A stretch of DNA of 64,000 bases from Rothia mucilaginosa ATCC 25296 (GTDB taxonomy: Bacteria; Actinomycetota; Actinomycetes; Actinomycetales; Micrococcaceae). The notes under the pieces were generated by a model. It did not search any database. It was not told the DNA's origin and saw only the letters and a list, made by a program, of their open reading frames with translations. The stretch is from positions 1 to 64,000 of the forward strand of contig NZ_ACVO01000010.1 of assembly GCF_000175615.1 (NCBI RefSeq). The letters run 5' to 3'. A program made the position numbers and the translations under genes. Positions 43,706 to 52,812 of this stretch are shown piece by piece (the stretch's first letter is position 1; every line of letters starts with the position of its first letter).

Positions 43706-43750
43706 AAACGTTCCGCTCTCACCGCACCACGCGGCGAGGGCGGAACGTTT
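43706..43750 (+). terminator. Terminator after ferritin
   Basis: AAACGTTCCGC-CTCACCGC paired with GCGG-GAGGGCGGAACGTTT, with T-rich flank. Confidence 0.85.
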
Positions 43751-43891
43751 ATGCATATACGACAAAAAAGCACACCGCGGTGCATCGTCCAGGAGCTAAA
43801 AGCCGCCAGCGGGTACTCGAATACTCATACAGTGCAGAGTAAACTTAAAAGCCTTAGATGCCGCATAATATCGCGGCAGAAAGAGGAGAGA

Positions 43892-45244
43892 ATGACTCAC
43901 ACCAACCCAGATACCCTCAGCCGCGGCTCATATAGCAACTCACGCCGCGTAGCCGACATTCTGCGTGCAGAATCAGTCGGCGGTACCGTACTTCTGATTG
44001 CGACGGTGCTGGCAGTAGTACTCGCCAACACCCCCGCATCCAGCTTCTACTTCGGTCTGCGAGACACCGTTGTTGGCCCGGTCATCCCCGGTTTCAACCA
44101 CCTGCAGATGAGCATCGGTACCTGGGCGGCAGACGGCCTGCTCGTCGTTTTCTTCTTCCTCACAGGTCTGGAGTTGAAGAAGGAATTTGTGATTGGTGAC
44201 CTCAAGTCGCCTTCCACCGCGATTGTGCCGATTGCGGCTGCCTTCGGTGGCGTGGCAGTGCCCGCGATTATCTACACGGCGCTGAACTTCACCAGCCCCA
44301 CCGCTCTGCACGGCTGGGCGATCCCCACCGCAACCGATATCGCGTTCGCGGTGTCTGTTCTCGCCGCCGTGGGTACTTTCCTCCCCTCGGCGATGCGCGT
44401 CTTCCTGCTGACCCTGGCTGTGGTCGACGACCTGATCGCAATCTGCATTATCGCAATCTTCTACACCAATAACTTCCACGGCGAGTACCTGCTCTTCGCA
44501 CTGATTCCGCTCGCACTTTTCGCGTTCATCGCCTACCGTGGCGAGACCATGCTGCATCTGAAGCCTCTCGCCGCATGGGTTCTGCTATTGCCCCTGGGCA
44601 TCATCACCTGGGCACTCTTCCTCGAGTCCGGTATTCACGCCACCATTTCCGGCGTGGTTCTGGGCTTCCTGGTGCCCGTGAAGATGTCCGCACGCTCCGA
44701 AGCGGCACACGCAGAACACGGTCTGGCAGAGGTGCTGGAGCATCGCTTCCGTCCCCTCTCCACGGGCATCTGCGTGCCCGTCTTCGCGTTCTTCAGCGCG
44801 GGTGTGGCCGTTGGCGGCTTTGAAGGCCTCGGACGCGCCCTCACCGACTCGGTGGCGGTCGGCATCATGGTTGCGCTGGTCGCCGGTAAAACCATCGGTA
44901 TTTTCGGCACCACCTGGCTCGTGACTCGCTTCAAGAACGCTAACCTCGACCCGGACGTCGCCTGGATTGACGTGGTCGGCCTGGCTGCAACCGGCGGTAT
45001 CGGCTTCACCGTGTCCCTATTGGTGGCTGAGCTGTCCTTCCCGCACGGCTCCCCGCACACCGAGGATGCAAAGATTGCGATTCTCTTCGGTTCCGTGCTC
45101 GCCGCGATTGTTGGTGCCGTTATCCTTTCACGCCGTAACAAGCACTACCGTGCCCTGGCTGAGAAGGAAAGCGTAGATGCTGACGACAACGGCATCCCCG
45201 ACGTCTTCGAGGGCACCTACCGTGACCCGAAGACCGAAGCCTAG
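43892..45244 (+). CDS. nhaA: Na+/H+ antiporter NhaA
   Basis: A 450-residue antiporter. The ATG at 43892 follows AGAGGAG; the frame stays open upstream into the previous terminator, so earlier starts are unlikely. The family signatures are present: 'FFFLTGLELKKEFVIGDL', 'AIPTATDIAFAVSVLA' with the transport Asp, and 'LAVVDDLIAI' with the paired Asp that bind sodium and protons. There are about 12 helices, plus a hydrophilic C-terminal tail. It exports Na+ for pH and salt homeostasis. The next gene, lysX, starts 52 bp downstream with no terminator, so the two may be co-transcribed. Confidence 0.95.
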   Translation: MTHTNPDTLSRGSYSNSRRVADILRAESVGGTVLLIATVLAVVLANTPASSFYFGLRDTVVGPVIPGFNHLQMSIGTWAADGLLVVFFFLTGLELKKEFVIGDLKSPSTAIVPIAAAFGGVAVPAIIYTALNFTSPTALHGWAIPTATDIAFAVSVLAAVGTFLPSAMRVFLLTLAVVDDLIAICIIAIFYTNNFHGEYLLFALIPLALFAFIAYRGETMLHLKPLAAWVLLLPLGIITWALFLESGIHATISGVVLGFLVPVKMSARSEAAHAEHGLAEVLEHRFRPLSTGICVPVFAFFSAGVAVGGFEGLGRALTDSVAVGIMVALVAGKTIGIFGTTWLVTRFKNANLDPDVAWIDVVGLAATGGIGFTVSLLVAELSFPHGSPHTEDAKIAILFGSVLAAIVGAVILSRRNKHYRALAEKESVDADDNGIPDVFEGTYRDPKTEA

Positions 45245-45296
45245 TAAGAACTCCTAAGGTCTAGCACCTTCCCTACACCCCAATCCCCCGCTGATA

Positions 45297-48200
45297 ATGA
45301 TGTCTCACCGCACTACCTCACGTCGCCGTACAGCACGAGCAGGGCAGGCGCCCGCGCCTCCTTCAAGGTATGCAGAGATATCAGCACGCGTGGTGATTGG
45401 GGTGTATTCTTTTGCCGCGCTACTGACCACGTTCGCGTGGATTCTTTCTCCTCTGCGGCACGGTCGCGGCTTCACTTGGTGGGAAGTCACCGCTGACCTG
45501 CTGAATATTCCCTCCACGCACACGCTACCCAGCGCCATTACGATGATTGTGCTTGTGTCCGGGCTGATTGTGCGCAAGCGTGCCGCTCTCATTGCGGCCA
45601 TCGTTTTTCAGGTGCTTGGTGTGCTGATCGCCAGCCATAGCGCATTCACTCTGGTGTTCCCCGCGGGGATTATGCCGAAGGACCGTATTTTCTCCTCGAC
45701 GGTCGATACGCTCTCCATCGTGTTTGCGTGCGCGCTGGTGCCTTTCCTTTTCTCAATTCGTTCAGCGTTCCCGGCGCGTATTGGTCGCCTCTCGTGGGTG
45801 GGTGCGGCGTCGACAGCCGTTGGCGGTATCCTGCTGACTACTCTGGTGCTCTGGTACCTCTGCCACATTGGTGTGTGGGAGCCGTTGCGTTCGGTGACCC
45901 CGTGGGAGTTGCTGATGCACGGCATGGGTATTGAGCGTACCCATCCTGGTGTTTGGTCTGCGGATGTGGTGGGTTTCTTGGCGTCCTTCGGTTACGGTGC
46001 TTCACTGGTTGCGGCGCTGTACCTGTTAGCGCGCGGTTACCGTGCCCCGGATGCGTGGACCGGCGAGAAGGAGCTGAAGATTCGCGCTCTGCTGCAGCAG
46101 TACGGTGCCAATGATTCGCTCTCCTATTTTGCGACGCGCCGCGATAAGCAGGTCATTTTCTCTCCGGATCAGAGGGCGGCGATTACGTACCGTTCGGTGG
46201 GTTCGGTGTGTTTGGCGTCGAGCGACCCGGTGGGTGACCCTGATTCGTGGGATGCCGCCATTGAGCAGTGGATGCTGCAGGCGCGTAGCTATGGTTGGGT
46301 TCCTGCGGCGCTGAGCGTGAGTGAGGCGGGTGCGCGCGCCTATAACCGTGCGGGCCTGTCGATTATTCAGATGGGTGAGGAGGCGGTCCTTGAGGCGGAC
46401 CGTTTCACGCTCAATGACACGTCGATGCTACCGGTGCGTCAGGCGGTTCAGCGTGTGCGTCGCGGCGGGTACACGGCGCAGATGCGTCGCTTTGCGGAGC
46501 TGGATGAGCAGCAGCGTCAGCAGGTTGCGGAGAATATTTCTGCGTGGCGTCATGGGCGTGTGGAGCGCGGCTTCTCGATGGCGCTGAATCGTGTGAATGA
46601 TCCGGCGGATTCTTCGTCTGTTCTGGTGTCGGCTCATGATGAGGCTGGTCAGATGGTGGCTCTGCTGTCGTTCGTCCCGTGGGGTCCTACGGGGCTGTCT
46701 TTGGATGTTATGCGCCGCTCCCCTGAGGCACCTAATGGTGTGGTGGAGTTTATGGTGGCGTCGCTGATGGAGCAGGCGGCGTCTTTGGGTGTGCGTCGGG
46801 TGTCGCTGAATTTTGCGATGTTTGGCCATATTTTTGAGGCTGCTGATCAGGTGGGTGCGTCGGCGTGGAACCGTTTTGCTTCCCGCTCTTTGGGTGTGCT
46901 GGATCGTTTTCTGCAGTTGCGCCGCCTGTATCGTTTCAATCTGAAGTTTGCCCCGCTGTGGGTTCCTCGTTTTTTGGCGACGGAGCCGACGTTGGCGATG
47001 GCGAATGTTGTGGTTGCGTCGGGTATGGCGGAGGGCTTTTTACCGAATTTGTCGGCGCGCCGTTTGCAGGATCAGGAGCAGGTTCTTTCTGCAGATGAGC
47101 TGGAGGCTCTTCGCCAGATGCAGCTCGCTACTGTGGAAGAGCTTCCTGAGGTGTCGCGTAGCGATCAGACTCAGCACCGTCTGCGTCATTTGGAGGCGCT
47201 GCGTGCGGCGGGCATGGAGCCGTATCCGCTGGGTGGTTCTTTGGGCAGTACCAGTGCTCCTGTGCTGGGTGTGAAGGATGCCCTGCGTATATTCTCTTCT
47301 GAAAATATTCCAGATTCAGAATTCATAGTTTCGGGGCGTATTCGCGCGCTTCGCAACCACGGTGGAGTCCTCTTTGCAACTCTGATTGAAGGGGATGAAA
47401 CCCTGCAGGTCATCATGGAACGCGGCCTGGTGGGCGAGCTCCCGTTGAGCCTCGCCTCCCGCAATCTGGATACCGGTGACATCATCACCGTGCAGGGTAC
47501 CTACGGGGTGAGCCGTAACGGTACCCAATCGCTGATTGCCACCTCCTGGCACATGGCGTCGAAGAGCCTGCACCCCATCCCCTTCGACTCCTTTACTGAT
47601 CCGGAGGCGCGTCTGCGTCGCCGTTCCACGGACCTGTTGGTGCATCCGGATCAGATGCAGAATCTGCGTCTGCGTACCGCGGTCATTAAGGCGCTGCGTG
47701 CCCGACTGGATGCGGAGGGTTTTCTTGAGGTGGAGACCCCGATTCTGCATACGGTGCACGGTGGCGCGAGCGCGCGCCCGTTCCGCACGTATATCAATGC
47801 GTACGGCGAGGATTTGACGCTGCGTATTGCGCCGGAGCTGTATTTGAAGCGTCTGGTGGTGGGCGGTAGCGGTCCGGTGTATGAGCTGGGTCGTGATTTC
47901 CGCAATGAGGGCGCTGATGCAACCCATAATCCGGAGTTTACGGTGCTTGAGGCGTATCGTCCGTATGCGGATTATGTGCAGATGCGCGAGTTGACGGAGC
48001 GTCTGATTAAGGATGCCGCTCAGGCGGTGTTTGGTTCGGTGTCGTTGCCGCTGGGTCGTAAGGCTTTGAGCGAGCGCACGGTATCTGATGTGTCGGGTCC
48101 GTGGCGTGTGGTGTCGGTGTGTGATGCCCTGTCGGAGGCGCTGGGTCGCCGCGTGGATGTGCAGACAGATTTTGAGGAGCTGCTGGCTTTGGCGCAGCAG

Positions 48201-48647
48201 CACGGTGTGCGTGTTCATGAGGGTATGGGTCCGGGTGCCATCGTTGAGGAGCTGTATGGTGAGCTGGTTGAGGCACATACGGTGGAGCCGACGTTCTATA
48301 CGGATTTCCCTGCCGAGACGAGTCCGCTTGCGGCGCCGCATCGTAGTGTTCCGGGTTTGGCGGAGCGTTGGGATTTGGTGATTAACGGCATGGAGATGGG
48401 CTGTGCTTATTCTGAGCTGGCGGACCCGCTGGTGCAGCGTGAGCGTCTGACGGAGCAGTCGTTGAAGGCGGCTTCGGGTGATCTGGAGGCGATGGAGGTG
48501 GATGAGGATTTCCTCTACGCCTTGGAGACGGGTATGCCGCCGACGGGTGGTTTGGGTCTGGGCGTGGACCGTTTGGTGATGCTGTTGGCTCAGACGCAGA
48601 TTCGTGGGGTGTTGTCGTTCCCGTTTGTGAAGCCTGAACGCTCATAG
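45297..48647 (+). CDS. lysX: LysX: fused lysylphosphatidylglycerol synthase and lysyl-tRNA synthetase
   Basis: An 1116-residue actinobacterial fusion. Residues ~30-250 carry six membrane helices. Residues ~260-590 form the DUF2156/MprF-type transferase domain ('SYFATRRDKQVIFSPDQRAAITYRSVG'). An OB-fold anticodon domain (about 680-770) follows, then a class II LysRS domain with motif 2 'FRNEGADATHNPEFT' and motif 3 'GLGLGVDRLVMLL'. It makes Lys-tRNA and transfers lysine to phosphatidylglycerol, reducing the negative surface charge and resisting cationic peptides. No strong RBS is seen, consistent with translation from the nhaA transcript. DNA is T/G-rich at third positions. Confidence 0.95.
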   Translation: MMSHRTTSRRRTARAGQAPAPPSRYAEISARVVIGVYSFAALLTTFAWILSPLRHGRGFTWWEVTADLLNIPSTHTLPSAITMIVLVSGLIVRKRAALIAAIVFQVLGVLIASHSAFTLVFPAGIMPKDRIFSSTVDTLSIVFACALVPFLFSIRSAFPARIGRLSWVGAASTAVGGILLTTLVLWYLCHIGVWEPLRSVTPWELLMHGMGIERTHPGVWSADVVGFLASFGYGASLVAALYLLARGYRAPDAWTGEKELKIRALLQQYGANDSLSYFATRRDKQVIFSPDQRAAITYRSVGSVCLASSDPVGDPDSWDAAIEQWMLQARSYGWVPAALSVSEAGARAYNRAGLSIIQMGEEAVLEADRFTLNDTSMLPVRQAVQRVRRGGYTAQMRRFAELDEQQRQQVAENISAWRHGRVERGFSMALNRVNDPADSSSVLVSAHDEAGQMVALLSFVPWGPTGLSLDVMRRSPEAPNGVVEFMVASLMEQAASLGVRRVSLNFAMFGHIFEAADQVGASAWNRFASRSLGVLDRFLQLRRLYRFNLKFAPLWVPRFLATEPTLAMANVVVASGMAEGFLPNLSARRLQDQEQVLSADELEALRQMQLATVEELPEVSRSDQTQHRLRHLEALRAAGMEPYPLGGSLGSTSAPVLGVKDALRIFSSENIPDSEFIVSGRIRALRNHGGVLFATLIEGDETLQVIMERGLVGELPLSLASRNLDTGDIITVQGTYGVSRNGTQSLIATSWHMASKSLHPIPFDSFTDPEARLRRRSTDLLVHPDQMQNLRLRTAVIKALRARLDAEGFLEVETPILHTVHGGASARPFRTYINAYGEDLTLRIAPELYLKRLVVGGSGPVYELGRDFRNEGADATHNPEFTVLEAYRPYADYVQMRELTERLIKDAAQAVFGSVSLPLGRKALSERTVSDVSGPWRVVSVCDALSEALGRRVDVQTDFEELLALAQQHGVRVHEGMGPGAIVEELYGELVEAHTVEPTFYTDFPAETSPLAAPHRSVPGLAERWDLVINGMEMGCAYSELADPLVQRERLTEQSLKAASGDLEAMEVDEDFLYALETGMPPTGGLGLGVDRLVMLLAQTQIRGVLSFPFVKPERS

Positions 48648-48674
48648 CCCATCCGATGCCCCCGCTTCTCCGCT

Positions 48675-48714
48675 AAGCCCGGTGCGAGGTTTTGTGCCTT
48701 GTACCGGGCTTTTT
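48675..48714 (+). terminator. Terminator after lysX
   Basis: AAGCCCGGT with ACCGGGCTT around a 19-nt loop, then TTT. Confidence 0.85.
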
Positions 48715-48816
48715 GTGCCCGCCCTGCCGGTGCCGTCAACACCTCCACGGAGTCTATATTTACTCTGCCCATATATTAAGTATTCGTTACATTTTGGCTT
48801 GGGCCCCTTTTTTAAG

Positions 48817-48965
48817 TTGCCGAGCGGGTGGCGTAGCCGACACAATGAGGTGACTAATCATACGGAGTGTATCTGTCTCCGTTACGCGGCTTTGAGTCCG
48901 CGCCACCCAGCAATGTAGCCCACACGTTGTCCGTCTTTCGGATTTGAGCGTGCGGGCTTTTTGCT
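48817..48965 (+). promoter_or_regulatory. Structured leader with attenuator upstream of the AGCS symporter
   Basis: GGGTGGCG (48826-48833) pairs perfectly with CGCCACCC (48901-48908), extended by TTGC/GCAA (48817-48820 and 48910-48913). Inside is ACGGAG/CTCCGT with a 9-nt loop and CGCGG/CCGCG. It is followed at once by a terminator: AGCCC-CACG (48917-48926) with CGTG-GGGCT (48949-48958) and TTTTT. The symporter starts 20 nt later. Aptamer-like domain plus terminator plus transporter is the layout of a riboswitch. It resembles a type II tRNA in outline but lacks a proper T-loop and CCA. No known class was matched. Confidence 0.55.
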
Positions 48966-48984
48966 TTCAAGATTGGAGTGCCGA

Positions 48985-50547
48985 GTGGATTTTCTTCTGA
49001 ATATCATCGGGGACATTAATACGCAGACTGCGGAACTGACTTCCTCCGTGGATGCCGTGCAGAACTGGATGTGGAGTAATTTCCTCTACTACGCTCTGAT
49101 TGCGGCTGGTCTGTACATTACGATCCGTACTCGCGGTGTGCAGTGGCGTTCCATTAAGGAAATGGTCCGTGTCCTGGGTGACCCGGTTGCTCGTGAGGCT
49201 GACGGTAAGAAGAGCATTTCTTCGTTCCGTGCGTTTACTGTTTCGGCGGCTTCTCGTGTGGGTACCGGTACTGTTGCGGGTGTTGCTTTGGCTATTGCTA
49301 TGGGCGGCCCGGGTGCTGTGTTCTGGATGTGGGTTATTGCTGCTGTTGGTGCGGCTTCTGCTTTTGCGGAGTCCCTTCTGGGTCAGCTGTATAAGGAGCG
49401 CGGTAAGGATTCCTATATTGGTGGTCCGGCGTACTACATGAAGCGCGGCCTGAATGCTCCGTGGATGGGTTACATCTTTGTGGCGTTCATTGTGGTCACT
49501 TATGCGTTCGTGTTTGTGGCGGTTCAGACGAATGCTGTGGTGGATGCTGCGGCGAACTCGTTCAGCATTGATGTTTCGGGTACTAACTCGATGGGCTTCC
49601 GCATCACTATTGGTCTGATTATGGTGGCTTTGACCGCGGCTATTATTTTCGGTGGTATTCGCGCGATTTCTTCGGTGACTGAGTGGCTGGTTCCGATTAT
49701 GGCGGTACTGTATCTGCTGCTGGGTCTGCTGGTTGTTCTGCTGAACATTACCGAGGTTCCGAATATGCTGCTGATGATTTTCCAGGGCGCTTTTGGCATT
49801 AAGGAGTTTGTGACCGGCGGTACCATGGGTGCCGTGATTTGGGGTATGAAGCGTGGCCTGCTGACTAACGAGGCGGGTATGGGTACTGCTCCGAACGCTG
49901 GTGCGACCGCTACTATTTCTCACCCGGCTAAGCAGGGTTACGTGCAGACTTTGGGTGTTTACTTTGACACGATGATGGCGTGTACTGTGACTGCGTTTAT
50001 TGTTCTGCTGTCGAACCCGACTTATGGTGATCGTTCTCGTGGTGCGTCGCTGACTCAGTCGGCGTTGGCTATGCAGCTGGGCGATTGGGCGGTTCACTTC
50101 CTGACTATCGCGATTTTCATGTTTGCGTTCTCGACTGTGATTGGTAACTACTACTACGGCGAGTCGAATATGCGTTTCGTGACTGAGCGTAAGCTGCCGA
50201 TGAATATTTTCCGTGCACTGGTTCTGGTGTTCGTGTTCTTCGGTGCGATTTCTTCGCTGGATCTGGTGTGGACTACCGCGGATATGTTGAATGCCGGCAT
50301 GGTGATTGTGAACTTGACGGCGGTTCTGTTGATGACTCCGCAGGTTGTTGCGGTGTTGAGGAACTATGAGGCTCAGCGTAAGGCTGGTTTGGAGCCGATT
50401 TTCAAGGCTTCGGATATGCCTGAGTTGAAGAATCTTGCGGCGTGGGATGGTACCGATGCGGTGACTACCCGTGAGTTCTGGGCTGAGTATGATGCGAAGG
50501 CTGCTGAGCGTCGTGCAGCGAAGAAGGCTAAGAAGGTTAGCCGCTAG
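48985..50547 (+). CDS. Na+:alanine/glycine symporter (AGCS family)
   Basis: A 520-residue transporter that imports Ala, Gly or related amino acids with Na+. Signatures: 'FRAFTVSAASRVGTGTVAGVALAIAMGGPGAVFWMW', 'YIGGPAYYMKRGL' and 'NEAGMGTAPNAGATA'. About 11 helices are present; a basic cytoplasmic tail (KAAERRAAKKAKK) ends it. The GTG at 48985 is preferred to the TTG at 48961, because GGAG lies 6-7 nt upstream and the TTG is in the terminator T-run. It follows a structured leader. It may be coupled to the Na+ gradient maintained by NhaA nearby. Confidence 0.92.
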   Translation: MDFLLNIIGDINTQTAELTSSVDAVQNWMWSNFLYYALIAAGLYITIRTRGVQWRSIKEMVRVLGDPVAREADGKKSISSFRAFTVSAASRVGTGTVAGVALAIAMGGPGAVFWMWVIAAVGAASAFAESLLGQLYKERGKDSYIGGPAYYMKRGLNAPWMGYIFVAFIVVTYAFVFVAVQTNAVVDAAANSFSIDVSGTNSMGFRITIGLIMVALTAAIIFGGIRAISSVTEWLVPIMAVLYLLLGLLVVLLNITEVPNMLLMIFQGAFGIKEFVTGGTMGAVIWGMKRGLLTNEAGMGTAPNAGATATISHPAKQGYVQTLGVYFDTMMACTVTAFIVLLSNPTYGDRSRGASLTQSALAMQLGDWAVHFLTIAIFMFAFSTVIGNYYYGESNMRFVTERKLPMNIFRALVLVFVFFGAISSLDLVWTTADMLNAGMVIVNLTAVLLMTPQVVAVLRNYEAQRKAGLEPIFKASDMPELKNLAAWDGTDAVTTREFWAEYDAKAAERRAAKKAKKVSR

Positions 50548-50585
50548 TTTGTGAGCTACACGCAGGTTTCTGCGTAAGGCTTTGC

Positions 50586-50623
50586 GGAGGGTCCGTCCTG
50601 CTGTGCGCGGGGCGGGCCCTTTT
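50586..50623 (+). terminator. Terminator after the AGCS symporter
   Basis: AGGGTCCG / CGGGCCCT stem, GC-rich, followed by TTTT. Confidence 0.75.
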
Positions 50624-50745
50624 GCGTGCTTGAGGGGCGTATGGGGCTGCCCATCGGGGTAGGCTCTGAACGCCTCCTTGAACTACCCTGAGGGCTTGTG
50701 GATTCCTCCGGGTCTGTATGCTTAGGAAGGATGTTAGGAGGGCTT

Positions 50746-51078
50746 ATGGATTGGCATGCCGTACTGGAATTGGTGGTCACGGTTGTTTTTCTGGCAGGTA
50801 TTGCGTTGGCGCTGCTGTGCTTGGTGACGATTCATCGGAACCCGCATTTTTCGGAGGTACAGAAGCTGAAGTGGCTTCTGCTGGTGTTGTGCCTGCCGTA
50901 TGTGGGTCCGGTGACGTGGTTGTTGCGTGCGCGTTTGGAACGTATTGACCGGGAGCGTGCTGAACACGAGCGTACGGCGCGGGAGCGGGGTTCCGCGGCT
51001 GCTTCCGGTGGAGTGACCGACAGTGCCCCCGATAATGCTTCGGAGGCTCTTTCTGACACCCCCACCAAGGCTAAGTAA
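50746..51078 (+). CDS. Small membrane protein with PLDc_N-type domain
   Basis: A 110-residue protein, start ATG after AGGAGG. Two membrane helices: 'LVVTVVFLAGIALALLCLVTI' and 'LKWLLLVLCLPYVGPVTWLL'. The second, with 'KLKW' and 'P.VGP..W', matches the N-terminal domain of cardiolipin synthases (PLDc_N), which also occurs alone in small actinobacterial proteins. The charged, Arg/Glu-rich tail is cytoplasmic. Function unknown. Confidence 0.8.
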   Translation: MDWHAVLELVVTVVFLAGIALALLCLVTIHRNPHFSEVQKLKWLLLVLCLPYVGPVTWLLRARLERIDRERAEHERTARERGSAAASGGVTDSAPDNASEALSDTPTKAK

Positions 51079-51098
51079 CGAAGGTCACACATTCTCGA

Positions 51099-51128
51099 TT
51101 GGACAGCACCGCATGCAGTCCGTATAGT
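51099..51128 (+). promoter_or_regulatory. Promoter of tRNA-Leu
   Basis: TTGGAC, 18 bp, TATAGT, about 40 bp before the tRNA. Confidence 0.65.
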
Positions 51129-51166
51129 TTTATGTGTTGCCTGCGGTGATACACCGTAAGACACAT

Positions 51167-51253
51167 GCGCGAGTGGCGGAATAGGCAGACGCGCACGGTT
51201 CAGGTCCGTGTGCCCGTGAGGGCGTGGGGGTTCAACTCCCCCCTCGCGCACCA
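51167..51253 (+). tRNA. tRNA-Leu (anticodon CAG)
   Basis: A full cloverleaf with acceptor GCGCGAG/CTCGCGC, D-arm GCGG...CGC, anticodon stem CACGG/CCGTG with loop TTCAGGT (anticodon CAG), a long variable arm TGCCCGTGAGGGCG, T-arm GGGGG-TTCAACT-CCCCC and encoded CCA. A class II tRNA reading CTG, the dominant Leu codon here. Confidence 0.97.
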
Positions 51254-51256
51254 ACG

Positions 51257-51288
51257 ATCCCCGGTTCGAAAGAACCGGGGATTTTTTC
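51257..51288 (+). terminator. Terminator of tRNA-Leu
   Basis: ATCCCCGGTTC-GAAA-GAACCGGGGAT, an 11-bp stem with GNRA loop, then TTTTTT. From here to 51481 only a short spacer with the promoter of the next operon is seen. Confidence 0.95.
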
Positions 51289-51481
51289 ATATCCATAACC
51301 AATTCCCCGCTAAATGACGGGGTTCCAGAGCGATGGCGAGTGCATCACCTAAAATAGAACCGGGTGTGTTCATTCACAGGACACACAGCTAACGCACAGA
51401 CACGCTCGTTAAACTGAGCCTTTCGGATAAAGACCGTTTGCGCGGTCTGTTGCTCGGAATGGTCGTTGAGAAGGAGGCGGC

Positions 51482-52345
51482 ATGAAGTTTTTCGACAAGC
51501 TGGGCAAGCTGGAGCAAGGCATCGGCCGCACTGTCGGCCTTTCCAAGGGCTTCGGCACCTTTGCGAAGGCGGATGTCGCTAACCGCGTCCGCATCATGAT
51601 GGATGACGAGTCCTACGTGGACGGCAGTGGTCGCACTATGGCTCCTAATGTCTATACTCTCCGTTTTGCGCCGGTCGATTTCCCGCGCGTGCGCGAGTGG
51701 GGTAACCCGTTCGCTGTTGAGCTGTGCGATTTGGCGATTTCGCACGCCCGCGCGCAGGGTTACACCCTCATTGGCGCGGTTCGCGTGACGTTCAACGTTC
51801 TTGATTCTCTCTCTGAGGGCGAGTTTGAGGTTGTTGCGACTTTCGAGCCGTTCTCTGTGCCGGAGGCTCCGGCGTCCCCGTCTCTGCGCGGTGCTACTAA
51901 CTACGCGCCGGTGCGTCCGCCGCGTGAGTCTTCTTTGCCGACCCGCATTACGAAGCCGGCTGCCCAGCCGGCTCAGCCTGCACCCAGCCCTGCACCTCAG
52001 CAGGCTCCTGCGGCTCGCCTGAACATGCCTGTAGCGCCCCCTGCGGCGGCTCCCCGTTTCTTCTTGGAGATTGAGGGGCGCATGCACCCGGTGAACCACC
52101 TGCCGTTTGTGCTGGGCCGCGGTTCTGATGCTGATCTTCGTCTGGACGATAAGGGCGTTTCTCGCCGTCACCTGCAGCTTTCGATGCAGGGTGGTGCGGT
52201 GGTCGCCACCGATATGGGTTCTACCAACGGCACGTTGATTAATGGTGCGCCTCTGCGTGCGCCGGTGGTGCTGGCGAACGGTTCGCTGCTTCGCATGGGT
52301 AATACCCGCATCATCTTCCATAGTTCGACCGGAGGTGTCCGTTAA
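51482..52345 (+). CDS. fhaA: FhaA: DUF3662 and FHA-domain signalling protein
   Basis: A 287-residue protein. Residues 1-120 form the DUF3662 domain typical of FhaA ('MKFFDKLGKLEQGIGRTV', 'GRTMAPNVYTLRFAP'). A Pro/Ala-rich linker follows, then a C-terminal FHA domain ('FVLGRGSDADLRLDDKGVSRRHLQLS', 'DMGSTNGTLING') that binds phosphothreonine. In mycobacteria FhaA recruits PknB-phosphorylated partners and slows peptidoglycan synthesis at poles and septum. The RBS is GAAGGAGG. It opens the fhaA-fhaB-pstP-rodA-pbpA-pknA-pknB operon. Confidence 0.95.
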   Translation: MKFFDKLGKLEQGIGRTVGLSKGFGTFAKADVANRVRIMMDDESYVDGSGRTMAPNVYTLRFAPVDFPRVREWGNPFAVELCDLAISHARAQGYTLIGAVRVTFNVLDSLSEGEFEVVATFEPFSVPEAPASPSLRGATNYAPVRPPRESSLPTRITKPAAQPAQPAPSPAPQQAPAARLNMPVAPPAAAPRFFLEIEGRMHPVNHLPFVLGRGSDADLRLDDKGVSRRHLQLSMQGGAVVATDMGSTNGTLINGAPLRAPVVLANGSLLRMGNTRIIFHSSTGGVR

Positions 52346-52809
52346 TGGCGTCTGAATTGACCGTTACTATCCTTCGTTACGCTTTTCTGGCTCTGATTTG
52401 GTTCTTTGTTTTCCTGGTGGTTTCGGCGGCTCGCCGTGACCTTGGTTTGGGTAAGAACTATCGTGCGGCACCGGTTGATGCGGTTCCGGAGGCTACCCAT
52501 ATTGCGCCTCCGCCGACTCGTCCTTCGCAGCTTGTGATTACTGCGGGGGCGCAGGCTGGCGCGATGATGCAGCTGGGGGACCACCCGATTACTATTGGCC
52601 GCGCTAATGACATTGAGGTGTCCCTGCAGGATGATTACGCCTCGGGTCGCCATGCGCGCCTGTTCCCTCAGGGTTCCCGTTGGTTCCTGGAGGATTTGAA
52701 TTCTACTAATGGTACGTTCGTCAATGGCGAGCGTCTGACTCGTGCGACCCCGATTGAGCCCGGTGATGATTTCCGCGTTGGCGGTACCACCATGCAGTTG
52801 AGGGGCTAG
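52345..52809 (+). CDS. fhaB: FhaB (FipA): membrane-anchored FHA protein
   Basis: A 154-residue protein with an N-terminal membrane helix ('ILRYAFLALIWFFVFLVVSAA') and a C-terminal FHA domain: 'ITIGRANDIEVSLQDDYASGRHARLF', 'DLNSTNGTFVNGERL'. It overlaps fhaA by one base (TAATG). In mycobacteria it links kinase signalling to the FtsZ/FtsQ division complex. The key Arg, Ser and Asn of the FHA pocket are all present. Confidence 0.95.
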   Translation: MASELTVTILRYAFLALIWFFVFLVVSAARRDLGLGKNYRAAPVDAVPEATHIAPPPTRPSQLVITAGAQAGAMMQLGDHPITIGRANDIEVSLQDDYASGRHARLFPQGSRWFLEDLNSTNGTFVNGERLTRATPIEPGDDFRVGGTTMQLRG

Positions 52810-52812
52810 TGT

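Noticed and set aside
48821..48840. T-box motif (GGGTGG...)
   Set aside because: The six-base match is in the 5' arm of a closing stem and far from the terminator, without the T-box specifier structure or the full conserved antiterminator sequence.
48826..48913. A tRNA gene (class II) upstream of the AGCS symporter
   Set aside because: The acceptor-like stem and long variable-like arm exist, but the T-arm has an extra base and no TTC loop, the anticodon stem is poor and no CCA follows. Treated as a leader RNA.
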